This document shows positions 9,245 through 16,435 of a stretch of 64,000 nucleotides of DNA, piece by piece (position 1 is the first letter of the stretch; the number at the start of each line of letters is the position of its first letter). Under the pieces are notes generated by a model that did no database searches, was not told the origin of the DNA, and saw only the letters and a list, made by a program, of their open reading frames with translations. The translations under genes were made by a program, and so were the position numbers. The stretch is from Sphingopyxis sp. MSC1_008 (GTDB lineage Bacteria > Pseudomonadota > Alphaproteobacteria > Sphingomonadales > Sphingomonadaceae), in contig NZ_JALPRD010000002.1 of the NCBI RefSeq assembly GCF_023197165.1, positions 310,001 to 374,000 on the forward strand, read 5' to 3'.

Positions 9245-10852
9245 ATGAAGACCGTCGAAACGCTGAACGAAGGCCTGAAGCGCGAGTATCGCGTGACCAT
9301 CACCGCCAAGGATATCGACGCGCGCGTCGACGACGAGGTGAAGAGCATCGCCCCGACCGTCCGCATGCCCGGCTTCCGTCCCGGCAAGGTTCCGCCGAAC
9401 CTGATCCGCAAGATGCATGGCCCGGCGCTGTCGGCCGACGCGCTCAACAAGGCGATCGACGCCGGCGTACGCGACCTGATGGCGAAGGAAAAGCTTCGCC
9501 CCGCGCTGCAGCCCGCCGTGTCGCTCGACGAAGGCTATGAAGCCGGCAAGGACGCCGAGCTGACCGTCAGCCTCGAAGTGCTGCCCCAAATCGAAACGCC
9601 GTCGATCGACGGCCTGAAGCTCGAACGCCTGACCGTTCCCGCCGACGACAAGGCCGTGATGGCCAAGATCGAAGAATTCGCCGCGCAGATGAAGCGCTTC
9701 GAGGAAGCGCCGAAGACCAAGAAGGCCGCCCAGGGCGACCAGGTCATCATCGACTTCGCCGGCAGCGTCGACGGCGTCGCCTTCGACGGCGGCACGGGCG
9801 AGGACATGGCGGTCGAAATCGGTTCGGGTCAGCTGATCCCGGGCTTTGAAGACCAGCTGGTCGGCGTCAAGGTCGGCGACGAAAAGGTGCTGAAGGTCAC
9901 TTTCCCCGACGAGTATCCGGTTGCAGACCTCAAGGGTCAGCCCGCCGAATTCGCCGTGACGGTGAAGGAAGTGAAGGTTCCGGCGACGTCGAAGATCGAC
10001 GACGAGTTCGCCAAGACGCTCGGCCTCGAAAGCCTCGACAAGCTGAAAGAGCTGATGAAGGACCAGGTCGAACAGGAACTGAATGGCCTGACGCGCACCT
10101 ATATGAAGCGCAAGCTGCTCGACCAGCTCGCCGCCGCGCACGATTTCGACGTGCCGCCGACGATGGTCGAGGCCGAGTTCAACCAGATCTGGCAGCAGCT
10201 CGAGCATGAAGTCAGCCACGAGGAAGATCCCGAAGCGGCGAAGGCCGAACTCGAGAACGACCGCGACGATTACCGCGCGATCGCGGTGCGCCGCGTCCGC
10301 CTCGGTCTGCTCCTCTCGGAAATCGGCCAGGCGCACGGCGTCCAGGTGTCGAATCAGGAAATGTCGCGCCTGATCGCACAGGCGGCGCAGCAGTATCGCC
10401 CCGAAGACCGCACGCGCTTCATCGAATATGTCCAGCAGGACGCGCTCGCCGCGGCGCAGCTCCGCGCCCCGCTGTATGAAGACAAGGTCGTCGATTTCCT
10501 GTTCGAAAAGGCCGAGATCAGCGACCGCGAAACGACCCGCGAGGAACTGGAAGCGGCGATCGAAGCCGATGACGACAGCGGCCATGTCCATGGCCCGGGT
10601 TGCGGCCACGACCATGACCACGATCACAAGCCGGCGAAGAAGGCTGCGGCAAAGAAGCCGGCTGCCAAGAAGGCCGACGTGAAGGAAGAAGCCAAGGCCG
10701 AGGAAGCTCCCGCCAAGAAGGCGCCGGCGAAGAAGGCCGAAGCCAAGGCCGAGGAAAAGCCCGCTGCGGCGAAGAAGGCTGCTCCGGCGAAGCCCGCCGA
10801 AGACAAGCCCGCTGCCAAGGCTCCGGCCAAGAAGGCCGCGGCGAAGAAATAA
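9245..10852 (+). CDS. tig: trigger factor (ribosome-bound chaperone and prolyl isomerase) with long C-terminal tail
   Basis: 535 residues from ATG 9245. The domains are an N-terminal ribosome-binding domain (about 1-145, with the FRPGKVPPNLI signature), an FKBP-type prolyl isomerase domain (about 155-245, GDQVIIDFAG to FPDEY), and a C-terminal helical chaperone domain to about 440. It binds nascent chains at the ribosome exit tunnel. The unusual part is the tail beyond about residue 440: first an acidic, His-rich segment (GHVHGPGCGHDHDHDH, about 445-462), then about 70 residues almost wholly of Lys, Ala, Pro and Glu. E. coli trigger factor has about 432 residues and lacks both. The longest frame starts at 9128 inside the tRNA and is not real. 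A strong terminator follows. Confidence 0.96.
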   Translation: MKTVETLNEGLKREYRVTITAKDIDARVDDEVKSIAPTVRMPGFRPGKVPPNLIRKMHGPALSADALNKAIDAGVRDLMAKEKLRPALQPAVSLDEGYEAGKDAELTVSLEVLPQIETPSIDGLKLERLTVPADDKAVMAKIEEFAAQMKRFEEAPKTKKAAQGDQVIIDFAGSVDGVAFDGGTGEDMAVEIGSGQLIPGFEDQLVGVKVGDEKVLKVTFPDEYPVADLKGQPAEFAVTVKEVKVPATSKIDDEFAKTLGLESLDKLKELMKDQVEQELNGLTRTYMKRKLLDQLAAAHDFDVPPTMVEAEFNQIWQQLEHEVSHEEDPEAAKAELENDRDDYRAIAVRRVRLGLLLSEIGQAHGVQVSNQEMSRLIAQAAQQYRPEDRTRFIEYVQQDALAAAQLRAPLYEDKVVDFLFEKAEISDRETTREELEAAIEADDDSGHVHGPGCGHDHDHDHKPAKKAAAKKPAAKKADVKEEAKAEEAPAKKAPAKKAEAKAEEKPAAAKKAAPAKPAEDKPAAKAPAKKAAAKK

Positions 10853-10871
10853 GCTTCGGCTGACGATCAAC

Positions 10872-10910
10872 AAAAAGGCCGGGTGGAGGATGCTCCACCC
10901 GGCCTTTTTT
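10872..10910. terminator. bidirectional rho-independent terminator after tig
   Basis: AAAAAGGCCGGGTGGAG, a short loop, then CTCCACCCGGCCTTTTTT: a GC-rich stem flanked by A and T runs. It closes tig (plus strand) and could also serve minus-strand transcription of the convergent glycosylase gene. Confidence 0.92.
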
Positions 10911-10935
10911 GCTTGGGGTTAGCGAAACCCCATTT

Positions 10936-10982
10936 TCGTCATTCCCGCGAAAGCGGGAACCCAGCTTTCGCGGGAATGACGA
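10936..10982. repeat. inverted repeat element (19-bp arms, TCGTCA ends)
   Basis: Arms TCGTCATTCCCGCGAAAGC and GCTTTCGCGGGAATGACGA at 10936-10954 and 10964-10982 are exact complements. The core is the same as in the element at 8599. It lies between two convergent genes. Confidence 0.85.
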
Positions 10983-11004
10983 GGAGTAGGTGGTGGGCCG
11001 CCAC

Positions 11005-11622
11005 CTAGATCACTTCCATATTGTAGCAATGCCAGCTGAAGATCGCCGCGGCGCCGCGATGCGGGCGCCAGGCCTCCGCCAATTCGCGCGCCAGTTTCTC
11101 GCTCGGCCGTGCGCCGAGCTGGAAGATGCGGCCGACGGCTTCCTGTACCGCGAGGTCGCCCGCGGGCCAGATGTCGGGGCGCCCTTCGGCAAAGAGGAGG
11201 TAGATTTCGGCCGACCAGCGGCCGATGCCCTTGACCCTGGTGAGCAGCGCGATCGCCTCCTCGTCGTCGGCGGGGAGGGCGTCGAACTGGAGCTCGCCGT
11301 CGAGGATCAGCTGCGCAAGGCTTTTGGCATAGCCCTGTTTCTGGCCCGACAGGCCGCACGCGCGCAGCGTGTCGAAGTCGGCGGCGGCGACCGTCTCGGC
11401 CGGGCAACCCTCGCCGAACTGCGCTTCGAGCTTGTTCCAGATCGAGTTGGCGGCGGCGACGCTGACCTGCTGGCCGACGATCGTGCGCAGCAGCGTGGCA
11501 TAGCCGCGCGCGCGGATGCGCGGTTCGGGGTAGCCGACATTGCCGAGCGCGCGCGCGAAGTTGGAATCCTGCGCCGCGAGCGCATCGATTCCCGCGTTCA
11601 GCTGCTGCTGGCTGAGACCCAT
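11005..11622 (-). CDS. DNA-3-methyladenine glycosylase II-type base-excision enzyme (HhH-GPD superfamily)
   Basis: 205 residues. It removes alkylated bases such as 3-methyladenine by cutting the N-glycosidic bond. The helix-hairpin-helix ([16 protein letters not shown], about 120-136) and the downstream catalytic Asp ([12 protein letters not shown], about 153) fit the AlkA/MAG branch; there is no Cys cluster for an iron-sulfur site. The N-terminal [11 protein letters not shown] segment is typical of the HhH-GPD fold. The start was set at ATG 11622, preceded by AAGGAG; the longer frame starts further upstream without support. It is a compact form without the N-terminal beta domain of E. coli AlkA. 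Confidence 0.88.
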   Translation of the reverse strand: MGLSQQQLNAGIDALAAQDSNFARALGNVGYPEPRIRARGYATLLRTIVGQQVSVAAANSIWNKLEAQFGEGCPAETVAAADFDTLRACGLSGQKQGYAKSLAQLILDGELQFDALPADDEEAIALLTRVKGIGRWSAEIYLLFAEGRPDIWPAGDLAVQEAVGRIFQLGARPSEKLARELAEAWRPHRGAAAIFSWHCYNMEVI

Positions 11623-11723
11623 CGCATATTCTCCTTTTGTTCCTTCGGCTATCACTAGCAACGCTTGATTTGGCGCGCAACGCGCGACATAGCGCCTGCA
11701 ACAAGAAACCTATGGGGACTAGC

Positions 11724-12041
11724 ATGGCCAAGCTGATTGTCGTGACGCGTGACGGGACCGAGCATGAGATCGAGGGCGACACCAGCCTGACGGTCATGGA
11801 AAATATCCGCGACGCCGGGTTCGACGAACTGCTCGCGCTGTGCGGCGGCTGCTGCTCGTGCGCGACCTGCCACGTCCATGTCGAGGCCGGCGCGACCGAC
11901 CATCTTCCCGCGATGAGCGAGGACGAGAACGACCTGCTCGATTCGACCACCGACCGCGACGAGGGTTCGCGCCTGTCGTGCCAGATACCCTTCACCGACG
12001 CGCTCGACGGGTTGAAGGTGCGGATTGCCGCGGAGGATTGA
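11724..12041 (+). CDS. 2Fe-2S ferredoxin (adrenodoxin-like)
   Basis: 105 residues from ATG 11724; an in-frame ATG 12 bases earlier is also possible. The Cys pattern C-x5-C-x2-C in [14 protein letters not shown], with the last ligand in SRLSCQIP, is that of vertebrate-type/ISC [2Fe-2S] ferredoxins, which pass electrons to P450s, dioxygenases or the ISC iron-sulfur machinery. There is no P450, reductase or isc gene nearby, so its partner is unknown. It is divergent from the glycosylase gene upstream. Confidence 0.93.
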   Translation: MAKLIVVTRDGTEHEIEGDTSLTVMENIRDAGFDELLALCGGCCSCATCHVHVEAGATDHLPAMSEDENDLLDSTTDRDEGSRLSCQIPFTDALDGLKVRIAAED

Positions 12042-12050
12042 AGGAACGTC

Positions 12051-12114
12051 GCCCCCGCGAAGGCGGGGGCCGCTATCGTCCATTCGGACTGTGAGCGATC
12101 CCAGCTTTCGCTGG
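12051..12114. repeat. degenerate inverted-repeat remnants
   Basis: Two short hairpins, GCCCCCGC-GAAG-GCGGGGGC at 12051-12070 and CCAGC-TTTC-GCTGG at 12101-12114, stand between the convergent ferredoxin and methyltransferase genes. The first has the same loop and layout as the arms of the element at 8599, and the second ends near GATGACGA, so this looks like a decayed member of the same group. The hairpins could also act in transcription termination. Confidence 0.6.
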
Positions 12115-12121
12115 ATGACGA

Positions 12122-12889
12122 TCAGCTTTGCGACGTCGCCACCGCATAGAGCGCGACCGCGGCGGCGTTCGAGATGTTGAGGCTCTCCATGCGCGGCGAG
12201 ATCGGCAGTTTTGCCAGCACGTCGCAATGCTCCATGACATTGTGGCGCATGCCGTCGCCTTCGGAGCCGAGTACCAGCGCGACGCGGCTGCCGTCGAGCG
12301 TCGAGCCGAGCGTCGTTTCGGTGTCGCCCATCAGCCCGATGCGCCAATATTGCGCTTCGGCAATCTCCTCCAGCGCGCGCGACAGGTTGACGACGCGGAT
12401 CCACGGCACGATCTCGAGCGCGCCCGACGCCGAGCGCGCAATGACGCCGCTTTCGGGCGGGCTGTGACGATCCTGCGTGACGATCGCGGCGGCGTCGAAC
12501 GCGGCGGCCGAGCGGAGGACGGCGCCGATATTATGCGGGTCGGTGACCTGGTCGAGGACGATCAGCGGACGCTTGCTGTCGGCGTCGACCTCTTGCTGCA
12601 ACAGATCGCCGAGGAAGACATCCTCGAGCGGATCGACCTCGATCACGAGTCCCTGATGCGGCGCGTCGCGCGCGACGAGTCGCGCGAGGTCGGTGACCTC
12701 GGCGTAGCTGATCGGAATCACTGGCGGCAGGTCGAGCTGACCCAGGGCTTCGCGTGTGCCCCAGATGCGCTTGACGGTGCGTTCGGGGTTGGCGAGCGCG
12801 GCCAATACGGCGTGGCGGCCCCAGAAGCGAATGGCCTGTCCGCGCGAGTTTTGGCTGGCGGGACGGCGATGACGGGAAAATTGTCTCAT
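12122..12889 (-). CDS. rlmB: 23S rRNA (Gm2251)-type 2'-O-methyltransferase, SpoU/TrmH family
   Basis: 255 residues. A SPOUT-class RNA methyltransferase that uses S-adenosylmethionine to methylate ribose 2'-OH. The three SpoU motifs are in order: DPHNIGAVLRSAAAF (about 125-139), LVLGSEGDGMR (about 207-217) and ISPRMESLNISNAAAVALY near the C-terminus. A short N-terminal substrate-binding domain with FWGRHAVLAALANP fits RlmB rather than TrmH. The start ATG 12889 is preceded by GGAAAGG. It lies beside tRNA-Tyr on the opposite strand. RlmB is the best guess; a tRNA target is not excluded. Confidence 0.88.
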   Translation of the reverse strand: MRQFSRHRRPASQNSRGQAIRFWGRHAVLAALANPERTVKRIWGTREALGQLDLPPVIPISYAEVTDLARLVARDAPHQGLVIEVDPLEDVFLGDLLQQEVDADSKRPLIVLDQVTDPHNIGAVLRSAAAFDAAAIVTQDRHSPPESGVIARSASGALEIVPWIRVVNLSRALEEIAEAQYWRIGLMGDTETTLGSTLDGSRVALVLGSEGDGMRHNVMEHCDVLAKLPISPRMESLNISNAAAVALYAVATSQS

Positions 12890-12968
12890 GCGCGCGCCTT
12901 TCCCATGACTGCCATTGACAGGCAAGCCTCGTTTCGCCATTGGACCGCTTCCCAAAGCGGGCCCCAAT

Positions 12969-13054
12969 GGACAGGTGGCCGAGTGGTTAAAGGCAGCAGA
13001 CTGTAAATCTGCCCGGGTTTCCGTACGCTGGTTCGAATCCAGCCCTGTCCACCA
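12969..13054 (+). tRNA. tRNA-Tyr (anticodon GUA)
   Basis: 86 bases including the encoded CCA. The acceptor GGACAGG/CCTGTCC pairs fully, the anticodon loop CTGTAAA gives GTA, and a long variable arm is present, as in bacterial tRNA-Tyr. Its 3' end and downstream hairpin are partly duplicated immediately afterwards. Confidence 0.95.
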
Positions 13055-13191
13055 TTTCCCAGACCGCGTATCGAACCAGCGACTTTCGCTGGCCCGCATC
13101 GGCGAGCGATGCGGGCGGGTTCGAATCCAACCCTGTCCACCATTTCCCAGATCGCGTATCGAACCAGCGACTTTTCGCTGGCCCGCATCGA
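13030..13191 (+). repeat. tandem partial duplication of the tRNA-Tyr 3' end plus its downstream hairpin
   Basis: Copy A (13030-13100) runs from GGTTCGAATCC in the T arm through CCTGTCCACCATTTCCCAG to CTGGCCCGCATCG. Copy B (from 13118 to about 13190) repeats it with only a few differences (AACC for AGCC, GATCG for GACCG, one extra T). The offset is 88 bases. Each copy ends with the hairpin CCAGCGA-loop-TCGCTGG (13076-13092 and 13164-13181). Copy B is not a complete tRNA. Confidence 0.9.
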
Positions 13192-13199
13192 CATCGAGT

Positions 13200-13895
13200 C
13201 TAAATCCGGTCGATCTGGAGATGCAGGACTTGCGTGACAAGCGCCAGTTCCTCGGCGCCGATTGCCGGCCAGCCCATCGCCTTTTGCGCGACGATCCGGC
13301 GGGTATGGAACGACGGGATGCTCGATACGAGCAAGATCGATTGCACGCGCGATTCGGCCGACACATCGGGCTCCGACTTGATCCGCGATATCAGCCGTGC
13401 GTTGCGTTCGATGCCCGGCAGCCACAGGCGATCGTAGAATATATCGAAGGCCGGACCCGGTTCGGCGAGTTCGCGGGCGATGATTCCGCTGCCGAGTCCA
13501 TAGGTTTCATTCCCCAAAATCAAATCCACCGATGCGGCCATCAATTTTTTGAGCGCGTCGCGCGCCTCTTCGGGCCCCGATGCCGCCTCGATCGTCCGCC
13601 TTGCCGCGGCCACGGCATCGTGGTTTTCGCGTTCGAAACGCGTCACGATTTCTTCGGCGCACGCGCGATATAGCCCTTCCTTGCTGCCGAAATAATAGTT
13701 CAGCGGCGGAAGCGTCGTCTTCGCCCGTTCGGCGATACGCCGCGTCGTCGCCGATCTGAATCCCGCCGCGCCGAACTCGATCAGCGCCGCATCCAATATG
13801 CGCTGGCGCGATTGGTCGCCCTTGCGCGACGTGTTCGACACCGCGTCTCTTCCGGGCTGCGCAACGGGCCCTTCGACCGAATCTCCCATCGTCAT
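13200..13895 (-). CDS. TetR/AcrR-family transcriptional regulator
   Basis: 231 residues from ATG 13895, preceded by TGAGG; ATG 13889 is an alternative. The N-terminal helix-turn-helix domain covers about 25-75 (RQRILDAALIEFGAAGF, TTRRIAERAKTT, LNYYFGSKEGLY). The C-terminal ligand domain resembles the CecR-like branch, but no ligand can be predicted. It is divergent from the TonB receptor and sulfatase genes, and a perfect 12-bp palindrome lies in the shared intergenic region, so it probably represses them and perhaps itself. Confidence 0.9.
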   Translation of the reverse strand: MTMGDSVEGPVAQPGRDAVSNTSRKGDQSRQRILDAALIEFGAAGFRSATTRRIAERAKTTLPPLNYYFGSKEGLYRACAEEIVTRFERENHDAVAAARRTIEAASGPEEARDALKKLMAASVDLILGNETYGLGSGIIARELAEPGPAFDIFYDRLWLPGIERNARLISRIKSEPDVSAESRVQSILLVSSIPSFHTRRIVAQKAMGWPAIGAEELALVTQVLHLQIDRI

Positions 13896-14048
13896 GATCA
13901 ACCTCAAAGCGCTTCGCTGCAACCGACCTGCCATGCGTAAGCAAATGCCCGCAGGTTGGCAAACATCCGGTTTCCGGCGGAATATCGGGCTTTCGGCGCT
14001 CTTTGAAAAAATACTTAGAATACTATTGATTTCGGTCATTCCAAAATA

Positions 14049-14060
14049 TATCACGTGATA
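14049..14060. promoter_or_regulatory. candidate TetR operator, palindrome TATCACGTGATA
   Basis: A perfect 12-bp palindrome in an AT-rich patch between the divergent TetR gene and the TonB receptor gene. A -10-like CATAAT follows at 14061-14066, with an ATTCCA 17 bases upstream as a weak -35, so a bound repressor would sit inside the receptor promoter. Judged by position and symmetry only. Confidence 0.55.
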
Positions 14061-14137
14061 CATAATATGGGAGGCCGCGGAGTCGAGGGCGCGTGAAAGC
14101 GCCTCCGGAGACGCTGCCGCGAAAATGGGAGAGAGGG

Positions 14138-16402
14138 ATGACACGCTACCACCGGGCCTTGACGGCGCTCGCCACCGGAAGCTTGATGATCGCGGTTGCC
14201 CATCCCGCGGCGGCGCAGGAGGCCGAAGCGGCTGGGGCGACCGATACGGTGGGCAGCGATGAAATCATCGTCACCGCTTCGCGCCGCCCGCAAACGCTTC
14301 AGGAAGTGCCGATTTCGGTGGGCGTCGTGAGGGGCGACGCGATCGAGCAGCAGGGCCAGCGCCTGTTCACTGATCTCCAGTCGTCGGTTCCCAACCTCCA
14401 GATCGACAACACCAACGGCAATTACGCGATCACCATCCGCGGGCTCGGATCGGGCGCGAACAATCTGGCGTTCGAGCAATCGGTCGGGCTGTTCGTCGAC
14501 GGCGTCTATTCGAGCCGCGCGCGGTCGCTGCAGGTGCCGTTCCTCGACGTCGAGCGCATCGAGGTCGTGCGCGGACCGCAGGGGGCCTTGTTCGGCAAGA
14601 ACACCAACGCCGGTGCGATCAGCATGATAACGCGCCGCCCGACCCGCGATTTCGAGGCCGAGTTCCGTGCGGGCACCGAACTGGCCGAAGGCGGCATGAA
14701 TTTCAGCGGCTATCTTTCGGGACCGATCAGCGACACGCTGAGTGTCCGGTTGAGCGGCGGGGCGGGGCAGGCCGACGGCTATATCGAAAACCGGCTGACG
14801 GGTTTCGACGATAACGGGTCGAAATATCGTTCGGGGCGCGCGCAATTGCTGTGGGAGCCGAGCGACGATTTTGAGGTGCTGCTCAAGGCCGAGGGGTTCC
14901 GGAACGAGATCAACGGGTCGAACGCCGTCTATAACAATATCGGCAATCCGAACTGTAACCTCTGCAACATCATCCGGGGTGCCAGCGGCGGCGCCGATGC
15001 GCAGGACAAGCCCGGTTTCTGGCGGTTCAGCCGCGGCTTCCCCAAGGAATATGACGTCACCAAATCGCGCACCGGCGCGATGACGATGAACTGGACCCCG
15101 GGCGACTGGACAGTCAACTCGATCACCGCTTATCAGGCGGTGGATTCGGAGCGCACGTTCAACACCATTCCCGGCCCGATCAACCTGCTCAACACGTTGC
15201 AGGCCGAAGAGAGCAGCCAGTTCTTCCAGGAACTGCGCGTTTCGCGCGATGTCGCGGCGGGGATCAACCTCGCGTTCGGCGCCACTTACACCGATGCCGA
15301 CCTCGATATTTTGCAGCTCGTGAGCTACAACGGCAATCTGGTCGGGACGACATTGCCGCAGGCCGAGGGGAAGCGCGGCTTTACCCAGACGTCCTGGTCG
15401 CTGTCGCCCTTTGCGATCGTCGAAGCCGAACTGACCGATGCGCTGACCTTCAGCGGCAGCCTGCGCTACAGCCATGAAAAGAAGGATGCACGCGGGACGA
15501 GCACCAACGTCGGGCCGCGCATCCCCGCGAACAATCTCGATTTCGACATCAGCGGCAGCCGCACCGAGAAGCTCTGGGATTATTCGCTGCGCCTCCGCTA
15601 CGAATTCAGCCCCGCGGTGTCGGCCTATGTCAGCTATGCGACGGGGACGAAGGGCGGGGGGTTCCTGTCGAACGACGGGCTGCTCCTCTATAACATCCGC
15701 AACAACGACGGCCGTTTCGACTTCGACGATGAACGCGCGCGGGCGTGGGAACTCGGCACGAAGATGCGCCTGTTCGACCGCAAGCTCGACCTCGACATCG
15801 CATTGTTCCGGACGCGCTTCGCCAATCTGCAGGTGTCCTCGTACAACGGCACCGCCTTCATCACCGGCAACGCCGCGAAGGCGACCGCGCAGGGCGTCGA
15901 GGTCGAGGCACGCTACCGGCCGAGCCAGATCGTCAGCCTCGGCGCCACGGGGGCGTATCTCGACGCGAAATACAACGATTATCCGGGCGGTCCATGCCTC
16001 TATGATGCGCCGGCCGGCTGCACGCCCGCGACGAACAACCTGTCCGGCGTGCGCCTGACCCGCGCGCCCGAATGGAAAGCGTCGGGATATGTGCAGTTCG
16101 ATGTGCCGGTGAGTGATGACCTGATCGTCAGCGCGCGCGGCGCCGCCGACTACACGTCGAAATCCTATCTGCAGGGCGACCTGAACCCGCTCAATACGCA
16201 GCCGGGCTATGTAAAGGTCGACGCGCGCCTCGCGATCCGCAAGGAAGATGGCGCGTGGGAACTCGCGCTCGTCGGGCGTAACCTGACGAACGAGGTGACC
16301 TTCAGCCAGGCGATCAACACGCCGCTGCTCGGCGGGAACAGCCATGTCGTGATGATTAACGCGCCGCGGACGGTCAATCTGGAAGCGGTCGTGCGTTTCT
16401 AG
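14138..16402 (+). CDS. TonB-dependent outer-membrane receptor, sulfatase-linked
   Basis: 754 residues from ATG 14138, preceded by GGGAGAGAGGG. It has a signal peptide (cleavage after AAAQE-like residues near 27), then a possible TonB box and plug domain (DEIIVTASRRPQT to about residue 165, with VERIEVVRGPQGALFG), then the 22-strand barrel ending in Phe (LEAVVRF) as outer-membrane insertion requires. The general type matches sphingomonad receptors of the FecA/BtuB-like class with unknown ligand. The sulfatase gene begins about 33 bases downstream, suggesting that the ligand is a sulfated compound. Confidence 0.93.
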   Translation: MTRYHRALTALATGSLMIAVAHPAAAQEAEAAGATDTVGSDEIIVTASRRPQTLQEVPISVGVVRGDAIEQQGQRLFTDLQSSVPNLQIDNTNGNYAITIRGLGSGANNLAFEQSVGLFVDGVYSSRARSLQVPFLDVERIEVVRGPQGALFGKNTNAGAISMITRRPTRDFEAEFRAGTELAEGGMNFSGYLSGPISDTLSVRLSGGAGQADGYIENRLTGFDDNGSKYRSGRAQLLWEPSDDFEVLLKAEGFRNEINGSNAVYNNIGNPNCNLCNIIRGASGGADAQDKPGFWRFSRGFPKEYDVTKSRTGAMTMNWTPGDWTVNSITAYQAVDSERTFNTIPGPINLLNTLQAEESSQFFQELRVSRDVAAGINLAFGATYTDADLDILQLVSYNGNLVGTTLPQAEGKRGFTQTSWSLSPFAIVEAELTDALTFSGSLRYSHEKKDARGTSTNVGPRIPANNLDFDISGSRTEKLWDYSLRLRYEFSPAVSAYVSYATGTKGGGFLSNDGLLLYNIRNNDGRFDFDDERARAWELGTKMRLFDRKLDLDIALFRTRFANLQVSSYNGTAFITGNAAKATAQGVEVEARYRPSQIVSLGATGAYLDAKYNDYPGGPCLYDAPAGCTPATNNLSGVRLTRAPEWKASGYVQFDVPVSDDLIVSARGAADYTSKSYLQGDLNPLNTQPGYVKVDARLAIRKEDGAWELALVGRNLTNEVTFSQAINTPLLGGNSHVVMINAPRTVNLEAVVRF

Positions 16403-16435
16403 GCGCGGCATCGATTGGATATGAAAGGCCCCGAG

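Noticed and set aside
9002..10873. 623-residue minus-strand frame opposite trigger factor
   Set aside because: Leu/Arg-rich repetitive translation caused by the Lys/Ala-rich tail read backwards.
13118..13191. Second tRNA-Tyr gene
   Set aside because: Only the 3' part is present; no acceptor 5' strand, D arm or anticodon arm precedes it.
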